Translations under genes and position numbers: made by a program | Source: Bacteroidota bacterium | GTDB taxonomy: Bacteria; Bacteroidota; Bacteroidia; Flavobacteriales; Weeksellaceae | Assembly (NCBI GenBank): GCA_023458535.1 | Contig: JAEWYW010000004.1 | Coordinates: forward strand, 1-24,427 | Direction: 5' to 3' | DNA length: 24,427 nt | Notes under the pieces: generated by a model | The model's database searches: none | What the model was told of the DNA's origin: nothing | The model's input: only the letters and a program-made list of their open reading frames with translations | Part shown: positions 6,039-13,285 of the stretch, piece after piece | Layout of the letters: each line of letters begins with the position of its first letter | How positions within the stretch are numbered: position 1 is the first letter of the stretch

Positions 6039-7142
6039 TTGAAATATTACATTATTGCAGGGGAAGCTTCTGGAGATTTGCACGGAAGTAATTTAATGAA
6101 AGCGATTAAAGAAAAAGATGCTCACGCCGAGTTCAGGCTTTGGGGTGGCGATTTAATGCAGAAACAAAGCGGTACGCTCGTGAAGCATTATAAAGACTTA
6201 GCTTTTATGGGTTTTATTGAAGTGGTTCAAAATTTAAAAACCATTTTAAACAATATTAAATTTTGTAAAAAAGATATTGCAGCCTATCAACCAGATGTTT
6301 TGATTTTAATTGATTATCCTGGATTTAATTTAAGAATTGCAAAATTTGCGAAATCCCTCGGCATAAAGGTCATTTACTATATTTCGCCACAATTGTGGGC
6401 TTGGAAAGAAGGTCGCGTTGAGACCATTAAAAAGTATGTGGATGAAATGCTGGTGATTCTCCCTTTTGAGAAAGATTTCTATAAAAAACATCAGGTGGAA
6501 GCACATTTCGTGGGACATCCGTTATTGGATGCAATTACGGATTTACCACCAGTTGATATTTCTGAATTTAAAAAAGAAAATGGATTGAACTCAAAAGAAA
6601 TCATTGCCTTATTACCAGGAAGTAGAGAGCAGGAGGTGAAAAAAATGTTGGATTTGATGCTGTCTGTTCGCCCTTATTTTCAGGAGTACCAATTCGTTAT
6701 TGCTGGTGCTCCCAGCCTATCTAAAGATTTTTACAGCCAATTTGTAGATGAAAATGTGCATTTTGTTTCTAATAAAACTTATGATTTGTTGAGGTGTTCC
6801 AAAGCAGCACTGGTTACCTCAGGAACGGCTACTTTAGAAACCGCACTTTTAAATATTCCTGAAGTGGTTTGTTATCGGGGAAGTAAAATTTCGTACGCCA
6901 TTGCAAAACGCCTGGTGAAAAACATCGAATATATTTCTTTGGTCAACCTGATCATGAACAGACCAGTTGTTACTGAATTGATTCAGGATGATTTGAAGAC
7001 CGAAAACATTGTTTCAGAATTAAAAAAAATCTTGTCTGGAAACTCAAGAGAAAAGATGCTTGCGGACTACGATGAATTACGCGAAAAGCTTGGTGGTAAA
7101 GGAGCAAGTAATCATGCTGCCGAAATTATTGTCAAAAAGTAA
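6039..7142 (+). CDS. lpxB: Lipid-A-disaccharide synthase
   Basis: Joins UDP-2,3-diacylglucosamine and lipid X to form the lipid A disaccharide, on the cytoplasmic face of the inner membrane (GT19 family). The 367 residues fit the family. Motifs are MKYYIIAGEASGDLHG (1-16), an IDYPGFN acidic segment (91-97), FVGHPLLD (157-164), LLPGSREQEV (191-200), and SGTATLETALL followed by YRGSKISYAIAKR in the C-terminal nucleotide-sugar-binding half. The start is TTG at 6039: it gives the family N-terminus exactly, and no ATG is available close by. Four heptad repeats sit immediately upstream. A near-consensus -7 box, TGATTTTG (5980-5987), is a weak promoter candidate. No terminator separates it from comEC. 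Confidence 0.96.
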   Translation: MKYYIIAGEASGDLHGSNLMKAIKEKDAHAEFRLWGGDLMQKQSGTLVKHYKDLAFMGFIEVVQNLKTILNNIKFCKKDIAAYQPDVLILIDYPGFNLRIAKFAKSLGIKVIYYISPQLWAWKEGRVETIKKYVDEMLVILPFEKDFYKKHQVEAHFVGHPLLDAITDLPPVDISEFKKENGLNSKEIIALLPGSREQEVKKMLDLMLSVRPYFQEYQFVIAGAPSLSKDFYSQFVDENVHFVSNKTYDLLRCSKAALVTSGTATLETALLNIPEVVCYRGSKISYAIAKRLVKNIEYISLVNLIMNRPVVTELIQDDLKTENIVSELKKILSGNSREKMLADYDELREKLGGKGASNHAAEIIVKK

Positions 7143-7203
7143 AAATTTCATTCTTTTTATTGTTTTTATTGGTTAATTTTAATCTAATTAAATTGTAACC
7201 GAT

Positions 7204-8961
7204 ATGAAAACGCAGCCGATCTTGTTTCTTGCGTTAAGTTTTATCACAGGAATTATTTTTCAGGATTATGTTCATTTCAAAATTCCAATGGTTATTGTAA
7301 CAGTTGTTATTTTGTTTTTGATTGGTCTTATTTCGTTTCGGTTTGCTGCAAAGAAAATTCAGAACCTTTTTTTATTGTCAATTTTTATTGGTCTAGGAAT
7401 TTTATTTCATGCTTTCAATTCTGAAACTGCACCACCAATAAATATTCCTTCGAAAACCGAAATGGTTTTTAAGGTGTCAAAAAAACTTAATTCCAACGAA
7501 AAGAGCAGGCGATATGAGATTGTTGGTTCATATCAAAATCAATCGTTTTCTGCTGTTTTATATGTCCCAAAAGAGCAGAAGGAGTTAGATTTTAAGCATA
7601 TCTATAAAGCTCCACTTTATGTAAAGAGGGTATTGCCACCAGACTATCCTTTTCAGTTTAATTATGCCAAGTATTTACAGCGAAAAGATATTTTTTATTC
7701 CGCTTTTCTTAGTGAGGTTCCGCAATTTGCAATTAATAAAGATATTTCCCTCAGCGATTATGTGAGGCAAAGGAGGCTTGAGGTTTTACAGGATATTAAC
7801 AAATCAAGACTTTCCAAGAATACTCAAGAGTTTCTGAAGGGAATTATCCTTGCCGACCGCACCGAGATGAGTTCTGATGTGGTGCAGGATTTTAATCGCT
7901 CGGGTTTAACGCATTTCTTAGCGATTTCTGGTACGCATGTTATTGTTATTTTTGGAGTGATTTTGTTTTTATTTCGTAAAATTTTCCGTACTAACAGTCA
8001 TCAATTACCGGTGGTATTGGCATTGCTTTTTATCTGGTTTTTTGCTTTTTTCATAGGATGGGGTAGTTCGGTAGTAAGATCATGCATTATGCTGTCCATG
8101 TATTATATTTCTGTGCTGTTAGAGAGAAAACCAGATTTATTACATTCTCTGGCACTCTCAGCATTAGTTATTGTGGCGATAGATACACAACAGCTTTTTG
8201 ATGTAGGTTTTCAATTAAGCTTTATGGCTGTTTTAGGGATTTATTGGCTCAATGAACCCATAAAAAAGCTGCTCCCACAATCCAATAACGCTATTGTAAA
8301 TATTTTCTTGAAGGTAATCAGCATTACACTTTCGGCTCAAATAATTACCTTGCCTATTGTATTGTATTATTTTCATCAGTTTTCATTTGTTTCCATCTTT
8401 GCTAATCTCTTAATAGTACCGCTTTCAGAAGTGGTGATTGTTTTTTCTTTCTTAATGACCATTTTGTATGCTATGCAGTTTCCAGTGCATTTTTTAGAGT
8501 TTTTATATGATTTTATGGTAACATTTCTCCTTAAAATTATTCACTGGTTTGCTGGTATCGAAAGTGTTTTCCTTAAAAATGTTTCTATTAATTTTCTGGA
8601 GATTTTAATAGTGTATTTAATAATTTACCTATTGAGATTTATATTGATGAGAAGATCTTATAAGGATTTTTTAAAATTTACTGCCTTTGTGTTGTTGTTT
8701 ATCGTGGTGCGTCTCGGTTTCAATTTCAAAGAAAATTTTACATCAGAGTCGTTGGTTATTTCTTCAAGAAATAATAAGGTATTGCTCATAAGAGAAGGTC
8801 GCACTGCAAAATTCTGGATGAAAACCAAGGATAAGAAAACAGAAGATTTTTTAATTTCACCTTATATCACAACAAACAGAATTTCAAAATACAGTGTTGA
8901 TATTTTACCACCAAATACAAAATCTGTCTCTTACAACGGTAAAGTTTTATCGCTAGAGTAG
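7204..8961 (+). CDS. comEC: ComEC/Rec2-type DNA uptake channel protein, without metallo-beta-lactamase domain
   Basis: Inner-membrane channel thought to pass single-stranded DNA into the cytoplasm during natural transformation. Of its 585 residues, two or three N-terminal helices precede a soluble OB-like region (about 70-180). Then comes the competence core, starting GIILADRTEMSSDVVQDFNR (about 214-233) with SGLTHFLAISGTHV, followed by about eight hydrophobic helices. The last 75 residues lack the HxHxDH motif of the C-terminal nuclease-like domain found in B. subtilis ComEC, a shortened form that I believe is usual in Bacteroidetes. It follows lpxB by 61 bases with no clear promoter or terminator between, so the two may be cotranscribed. 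Confidence 0.9.
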   Translation: MKTQPILFLALSFITGIIFQDYVHFKIPMVIVTVVILFLIGLISFRFAAKKIQNLFLLSIFIGLGILFHAFNSETAPPINIPSKTEMVFKVSKKLNSNEKSRRYEIVGSYQNQSFSAVLYVPKEQKELDFKHIYKAPLYVKRVLPPDYPFQFNYAKYLQRKDIFYSAFLSEVPQFAINKDISLSDYVRQRRLEVLQDINKSRLSKNTQEFLKGIILADRTEMSSDVVQDFNRSGLTHFLAISGTHVIVIFGVILFLFRKIFRTNSHQLPVVLALLFIWFFAFFIGWGSSVVRSCIMLSMYYISVLLERKPDLLHSLALSALVIVAIDTQQLFDVGFQLSFMAVLGIYWLNEPIKKLLPQSNNAIVNIFLKVISITLSAQIITLPIVLYYFHQFSFVSIFANLLIVPLSEVVIVFSFLMTILYAMQFPVHFLEFLYDFMVTFLLKIIHWFAGIESVFLKNVSINFLEILIVYLIIYLLRFILMRRSYKDFLKFTAFVLLFIVVRLGFNFKENFTSESLVISSRNNKVLLIREGRTAKFWMKTKDKKTEDFLISPYITTNRISKYSVDILPPNTKSVSYNGKVLSLE

Positions 8962-8968
8962 TTTGACC

Positions 8969-9002
8969 GTTATAAAAATTTCTTATTTAGAAATGTTATA
9001 AA
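8969..9002. repeat. Direct repeats GTTATAAA flanking a small dyad, upstream of sdh
   Basis: GTTATAAA occurs at 8969-8976 and again at 8995-9002. Between them lies the inverted repeat ATTTCT (8978-8983) / AGAAAT (8989-8994) with a 5-base centre. This could be a weak comEC terminator or a regulator site for the sdh promoter, but the sequence alone does not decide. Confidence 0.45.
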
Positions 9003-9011
9003 CTAAAATAT

Positions 9012-9027
9012 TGTGATATATCTCACT
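9012..9027. promoter_or_regulatory. CRP-like palindrome upstream of the sdh operon
   Basis: TGTGA (9012-9016), six bases, then TCACT (9023-9027). This matches the E. coli CRP consensus TGTGA-N6-TCACA except for the last base. Its centre is about 44 bases before the start site predicted from the -7 box at 9050-9057, similar to activator sites that overlap a promoter. Binding by a Crp/Fnr-family protein is an inference. Confidence 0.4.
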
Positions 9028-9049
9028 CGTGTTTATCTTAACATTTTTT

Positions 9050-9057
9050 TAACTTTG
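9050..9057 (+). promoter_or_regulatory. Predicted sdh operon promoter, -7 box TAACTTTG
   Basis: Exact TAnnTTTG match, 25 bases before the sdhC ATG, giving a leader of about 19 nt. The -33 region has only a T-rich GTGTTTATC, no clear TTG, which fits an activator-dependent promoter. Confidence 0.6.
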
Positions 9058-9082
9058 CGAGTATTCAAATAATTTAAGAATT

Positions 9083-9748
9083 ATGGCAGGATTTTCGTCT
9101 ACTATCGGTAGAAAATATGCAATGGCACTATCAGCAATGTTTTTGTTGATTTTCTTAGTGATGCACCTCTTCACGAATATGCTATCTGTATTCAGTGAGA
9201 CAGCTTTTAACCAAGCTTCTTATTTCATGGGTTATAACCCCGCTATTCAGTTTCTGATGCAGCCTATTTTAATTTTTGCGGTTTTTTTCCATTTTATTAT
9301 GGGCTTTATTTTGGAAGCAAAAAACAACAGAGCGAGACCAATTAAATATGATGTAAATGGCGCTGCAGCAAACTCTACTTGGATGTCTAGAAATATGATT
9401 ATTACTGGACTGGTGGTTTTGGCATTCTTAGGTCTGCACATGTACGATTTTTGGTTGCATGAAATGACTTACAAGTACATTCCTGGTGATGGTAATCCTG
9501 AGGATTATACAAGATTCTGGGGAGAATTGCACGCAAAGTTTGCAGATCCTATTAGAGTAGCTTTTTATGTGATAGCTTTTGTGTTGTTAGGTTTGCACCT
9601 TGCACACGGTTTTCAGTCTTCTTTCCAATCTATTGGAGCAAGACACCCAAAATACACACCAATGATTATGGCTATCGGAACTTGGTATTCCATCCTAATT
9701 CCGCTAGGTTTCATCTTTATCGCAGTATATCATTTCGTAACTCAATAA
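9083..9748 (+). CDS. sdhC: Succinate dehydrogenase cytochrome b558 subunit
   Basis: Membrane anchor of complex II. It carries heme and passes electrons between the FeS subunit and the quinone pool (menaquinone in flavobacteria). With 221 residues and five predicted transmembrane helices it is the single-subunit b558 type, so no sdhD is needed and none is present. Candidate heme-ligand histidines lie in helices: H28 (VMHLF), H70 (FFHFIMG), H119 (GLHMYDF) and H172 (GLHLAHGF), the two pairs expected for a diheme anchor. It is the first gene of the operon, 15 bases before sdhA. Confidence 0.95.
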   Translation: MAGFSSTIGRKYAMALSAMFLLIFLVMHLFTNMLSVFSETAFNQASYFMGYNPAIQFLMQPILIFAVFFHFIMGFILEAKNNRARPIKYDVNGAAANSTWMSRNMIITGLVVLAFLGLHMYDFWLHEMTYKYIPGDGNPEDYTRFWGELHAKFADPIRVAFYVIAFVLLGLHLAHGFQSSFQSIGARHPKYTPMIMAIGTWYSILIPLGFIFIAVYHFVTQ

Positions 9749-9763
9749 TATCAATATAATAGA

Positions 9764-11776
9764 ATGAGTAATTTAGATTCTAAAATTCCAGCTGGTCCTC
9801 TTAAGGACAAATGGAGTCATCATAAAGACCATATGAACCTTGTTGCGCCTAACAACCGTGATAAAATTGATATTATTGTTGTAGGTACTGGTTTGGCAGG
9901 TGGTTCTGCTGCAGCTACTTTAGCTGAGCAAGGTTATAACGTAAAAGCATTTTGTTATCAGGATTCTCCAAGAAGAGCGCACTCTATTGCTGCTCAGGGA
10001 GGTATCAACGCTGCTAAAAATTATCAGGGAGACGGTGACTCAATTTATAGATTGTTCTATGACACTATTAAAGGTGGAGATTACCGTGCAAGAGAAGCTA
10101 ACGTTTATCGTTTGGCAGAAGTTTCAGGAAATATTATCGACCAATGTGTTTCGCAAGGTGTTCCTTTCGGACGTGATTACGGCGGTCAGTTAGATAACCG
10201 TTCTTTTGGTGGGGTTCAGGTAAAAAGAACTTTCTATGCAAAAGGACAAACTGGTCAACAGTTATTATTAGGTGCCTATTCTGCAATGAGCCGTCAAATC
10301 GGTAAAGGTAGAATTAAAATGTACAACCGTCACGAGATGTTAGATCTTGTAATTGTTGATGGTAAAGCAAGAGGTATTATTGCAAGAAACTTAGTGACTG
10401 GTGAAATTGAAAGACATTCAGCTCACGCTGTGGTTATTGCTTCTGGTGGTTACGGAAATGTTTATTTCTTATCAACTAATGCAATGGGTTCTAACGTTTC
10501 TGCAGCTTGGAAAATTCACAAGAAGGGAGCTTATTTCGCAAACCCTTGTTATGTGCAAATTCACCCAACCTGTATTCCAGTTCACGGTACACAGCAGTCT
10601 AAACTGACTTTGATGTCTGAATCTCTTAGAAACTCAGGAAGAATCTGGGTTCCTAAAAATATTGATGATTCTGTGGCAATCAGAGAAGGTAGAAAAAAGG
10701 CTAAAGATATTCCAGAGGCAGACAGAGATTATTATTTGGAGAGGAGATATCCAGCGTTTGGTAACTTAGTGCCAAGAGACGTTGCTTCTAGAGCAGGTAA
10801 AGAGAGATGTGATGCTGGTTTCGGTATCGAAAACAACGATACCAAAGAAGGTGTATTCTTAGATTTCTCAACAGAAATTATGAAGAAGGGTAGAGAAGCA
10901 GCTATCGAAAAACATATCAGTAATCCATCAGAACAACAGATTTACGATCTTGGTAAAGCTTGGATTGAGGAAAAGTATGGTAACCTTTTCGTAATGTACG
11001 AGAAAATTACTGCTGACAATCCTTACGAAACGCCAATGAAAATTTATCCAGCGGTTCACTACACAATGGGTGGCGTTTGGGTTGATTATAACTTACAGTC
11101 AACTATTCCGGGATGTTTTGTGATTGGTGAAGCTAACTTCTCAGATCACGGGGCTAACAGATTGGGAGCTTCCGCTTTGATGCAAGGTTTGGCAGATGGT
11201 TATTTCGTGTTGCCTTATACTATTGCAGATTATCTTTCAGCAGACATTAGAACAGGTAAAATTCCTACAGATACAGACGCTTTCAACCAAGTTGAAAAAG
11301 ATGTTAAAGACAGAATCGATTACTTACTTAATAATAACGGATCTTACTCTGTAGATCATTTCCATAAAAAGTTAGGACACATTATGTGGAATAAAGTGGG
11401 AATGGGAAGAACACCAGAAGGTTTGAGAGAAGCGATTAGAGAGATTGAAGAAGTGAGAGATGACTTCTGGAAAAATGTAAAAGTTCCTGGATCCAACAAT
11501 GAGATGAATCCGGAATTGGAAAAAGCACTTCGTGTTGCAGATTTCCTAGAGCTTGGTCAGTTAATGGCGATTGATGCACTTAACAGAAACGAGTCTTGTG
11601 GAGGACACTTCCGTGAAGATCACTCTACACCAGATGGTGAGGCAGAACGTGATGATGTTAACTATAAATATGTGGCAGCTTGGCAGTATAACGGTCCGAA
11701 TATTAACGACGAGATATTGCACAAAGAAGACCTTGTATATGAGAACATCGAAGTTAAAACAAGAAGTTACAAATAA
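9764..11776 (+). CDS. sdhA: Succinate dehydrogenase flavoprotein subunit
   Basis: Catalytic subunit that oxidises succinate to fumarate in the TCA cycle, at the cytoplasmic face of the inner membrane. The 670 residues are usual for the Bacteroidetes/epsilon-type enzyme with a b558 anchor. The FAD-binding motif VVGTGLAGGSAAATLAEQG lies at 39-57. HSIAAQGG follows with His73 as the expected covalent FAD attachment site. MGGVWVDYNLQSTIPG and GEANFSDHGANRLGASALMQ are conserved cap/FAD-domain segments. The end carries SCGGHFREDHSTPDGEAERDD. The next start codon (11778) lies one base after its stop, so the following gene is probably translationally coupled. Confidence 0.97.
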   Translation: MSNLDSKIPAGPLKDKWSHHKDHMNLVAPNNRDKIDIIVVGTGLAGGSAAATLAEQGYNVKAFCYQDSPRRAHSIAAQGGINAAKNYQGDGDSIYRLFYDTIKGGDYRAREANVYRLAEVSGNIIDQCVSQGVPFGRDYGGQLDNRSFGGVQVKRTFYAKGQTGQQLLLGAYSAMSRQIGKGRIKMYNRHEMLDLVIVDGKARGIIARNLVTGEIERHSAHAVVIASGGYGNVYFLSTNAMGSNVSAAWKIHKKGAYFANPCYVQIHPTCIPVHGTQQSKLTLMSESLRNSGRIWVPKNIDDSVAIREGRKKAKDIPEADRDYYLERRYPAFGNLVPRDVASRAGKERCDAGFGIENNDTKEGVFLDFSTEIMKKGREAAIEKHISNPSEQQIYDLGKAWIEEKYGNLFVMYEKITADNPYETPMKIYPAVHYTMGGVWVDYNLQSTIPGCFVIGEANFSDHGANRLGASALMQGLADGYFVLPYTIADYLSADIRTGKIPTDTDAFNQVEKDVKDRIDYLLNNNGSYSVDHFHKKLGHIMWNKVGMGRTPEGLREAIREIEEVRDDFWKNVKVPGSNNEMNPELEKALRVADFLELGQLMAIDALNRNESCGGHFREDHSTPDGEAERDDVNYKYVAAWQYNGPNINDEILHKEDLVYENIEVKTRSYK

Positions 11777-11777
11777 T

Positions 11778-12356
11778 ATGAAGAATTTTAAAAACCTAGT
11801 ATTATTTTTAGTTCTTTTAGTGTATTCGTTTGCTGATGCACAGAAAATTACTACTCAAGAAATTGATAGACCTACTGAGGGCAAATCTCTTGTTTACATT
11901 CTAAAAACAGGTGCAGGCTTCTTAATTAATTTTAGAGTGTATGATAAGGATATTTTTTTAGGATCTTTAGCAACAGGTAATTATTTAGTTTATGAATGTG
12001 AACCTGGTAAGCACGTATTCTGGGCTGGAGCTGAAAATAGAGATTTTGTTGAAGCAGATTTAGCACCCAATTCAGTCTATGTAATTAATGCAGAAGGACA
12101 AATGGGAGCTTTTGTATCTGGTGTGAATCTTAAACCTTTGAATCCCAATGAGTTTGGCGATAGAAAACTTTTTTACCAAATTGTTAAGGGTGATAAAAAG
12201 ATTCTTTACGAAAAATCACAAGAGACAAAGAGTGAAAGCGTTGCAAAAGCAATGGCTAAATATGAAGAATTGAAGTCTAAAAACTCTAATAAAATTGCAT
12301 ATCTTACTTCTAATATGAAGTTTGAAAATGCTGATAAACCAGTAAAAAATAAATAA
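11778..12356 (+). CDS. Secreted DUF2846-like protein inserted between sdhA and sdhB
   Basis: A 192-residue protein. The start at 11778 (one base after the sdhA stop) gives a clean signal peptide, MKNFKNLVLFLVLLVYSFADAQ, with cleavage near 20-22. An upstream in-frame extension into sdhA is an overlap artefact. The mature part resembles DUF2846: GKSLVYIL, then FRVYDKDIFLGSLATGNYLVYECEPGKH (about 35-76) and YVINAEGQMGAFVSGVNLKPL (about 98-118), a small beta-rich module. A Lys/Glu-rich tail follows. Exported proteins of this family have no defined function. Its place inside an otherwise standard sdhCAB operon is unusual. It could be a periplasmic accessory of complex II or simply a passenger. I find no assembly-factor motif. 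Confidence 0.8.
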   Translation: MKNFKNLVLFLVLLVYSFADAQKITTQEIDRPTEGKSLVYILKTGAGFLINFRVYDKDIFLGSLATGNYLVYECEPGKHVFWAGAENRDFVEADLAPNSVYVINAEGQMGAFVSGVNLKPLNPNEFGDRKLFYQIVKGDKKILYEKSQETKSESVAKAMAKYEELKSKNSNKIAYLTSNMKFENADKPVKNK

Positions 12357-12380
12357 TCTCCAACCAATAAATAGAAAATT

Positions 12381-13148
12381 ATGAGTGCAAAAAAAGGCTT
12401 AAATCTTACGCTGAAAATTTGGAGACAAAAAAATAATAAATCCAAAGGTCAATTTGAGACCTATAAAATATCCGACGTTTCTACAGATTCTTCATTCTTA
12501 GAAATGTTAGACATTCTGAATGAAAATTTAATTAACGACGGTAAAGAACCGGTAGCTTTCGATCACGATTGTCGTGAGGGTATCTGCGGAATGTGTTCTT
12601 TGTATATTAATGGTCGTGCACATGGTCCAGATACGGGTATTACTACCTGTCAACTGCACATGCGTCACTTTAAAGATGGCGAAACCATCGTTATCGAACC
12701 TTGGAGAAGTGCTGCTTTCCCAGTGATTAAAGACTTGGTAGTGGACAGAAGTGCTTTCGATAGAATAATGGCTGCCGGTGGTTTTATTTCTGTGAATACT
12801 TCAGGAAGAACAACTGATGCTAACAATATTCTTGTTCCAAAAGAAGACTCAGACAGAGCTATGGATGCTGCTGCTTGTATCGGCTGTGGTGCTTGTGTGG
12901 CAACTTGTAAAAACGGATCAGCAATGCTGTTCGTAGGTGCAAAAGTTTCACAATATGCATTACTGCCTCAAGGTCAAATTGAAGCTAAAAGAAGAGTTCT
13001 TAACATGGTAACAGCTATGGATGAAGAAGGATTCGGAAACTGTTCTAATACCGGTGCTTGTGAAGTGGAGTGTCCTAAAGGAATTTCTCTTGAAAACATC
13101 GCGAGAATGAACAGAGAATATATGGCTGCTTTTGTAGACAAAGGATAA
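12381..13148 (+). CDS. sdhB: Succinate dehydrogenase iron-sulfur subunit
   Basis: Carries electrons from FAD in SdhA to the quinone site through three clusters. The 255 residues show all ligands. The [2Fe-2S] plant-ferredoxin motif is C64, C69, C72 and C90 (CREGICGMC ... C). The [4Fe-4S] group is C166-x2-C169-x2-C172 (CIGCGAC) and the [3Fe-4S] group C176, C221, C227, with C231 before Pro completing the [4Fe-4S] set (CSNTGACEVECPKG). It is 24 bases downstream of the secreted DUF2846-like gene and is the last gene of the operon. A strong terminator follows at 13169-13201. Confidence 0.96.
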   Translation: MSAKKGLNLTLKIWRQKNNKSKGQFETYKISDVSTDSSFLEMLDILNENLINDGKEPVAFDHDCREGICGMCSLYINGRAHGPDTGITTCQLHMRHFKDGETIVIEPWRSAAFPVIKDLVVDRSAFDRIMAAGGFISVNTSGRTTDANNILVPKEDSDRAMDAAACIGCGACVATCKNGSAMLFVGAKVSQYALLPQGQIEAKRRVLNMVTAMDEEGFGNCSNTGACEVECPKGISLENIARMNREYMAAFVDKG

Positions 13149-13168
13149 AACTATTGAATACTAATATA

Positions 13169-13201
13169 ATCGTCTTCTTATTTCAGGAGACGATTTTTTT
13201 T
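13169..13201 (+). terminator. Intrinsic terminator of the sdh operon
   Basis: A 10-bp stem, AATCGTCTTC (13169-13178) with GGAGACGATT (13187-13196), one G-U pair, 8-base loop, followed by seven T (13195-13201). Confidence 0.88.
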
Positions 13202-13255
13202 AGTTAAACTATCATAAATTAAGGTGCAGAGGTTTTATTTAATAACCGAAACAAT

Positions 13256-13263
13256 TACTTTTG
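13256..13263 (+). promoter_or_regulatory. Predicted promoter of the thioredoxin-fold lipoprotein, -7 box TACTTTTG
   Basis: Exact TAnnTTTG match, 22 bases before the ATG at 13286 and just after the sdh terminator. This matches the spacing seen at sdhC and at the M43 protease gene. Confidence 0.55.
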
Positions 13264-13285
13264 TGCATTATACCATTTCAAAAAA

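Noticed and set aside
9987..10607. Short open frames inside sdhA
   Set aside because: Alternative frames of a conserved gene. Translations show no family features.
11571..11777. N-terminal extension of the DUF2846-like gene into sdhA
   Set aside because: The frame is open only because it overlaps sdhA. The ATG at 11778 gives a clean signal peptide and normal spacing, so the extension is not real.
12206..12445. Minus-strand frame across the DUF2846-like/sdhB junction
   Set aside because: Antisense to two supported genes. Its hydrophobic translation is what AT-rich coding DNA gives on the reverse strand.
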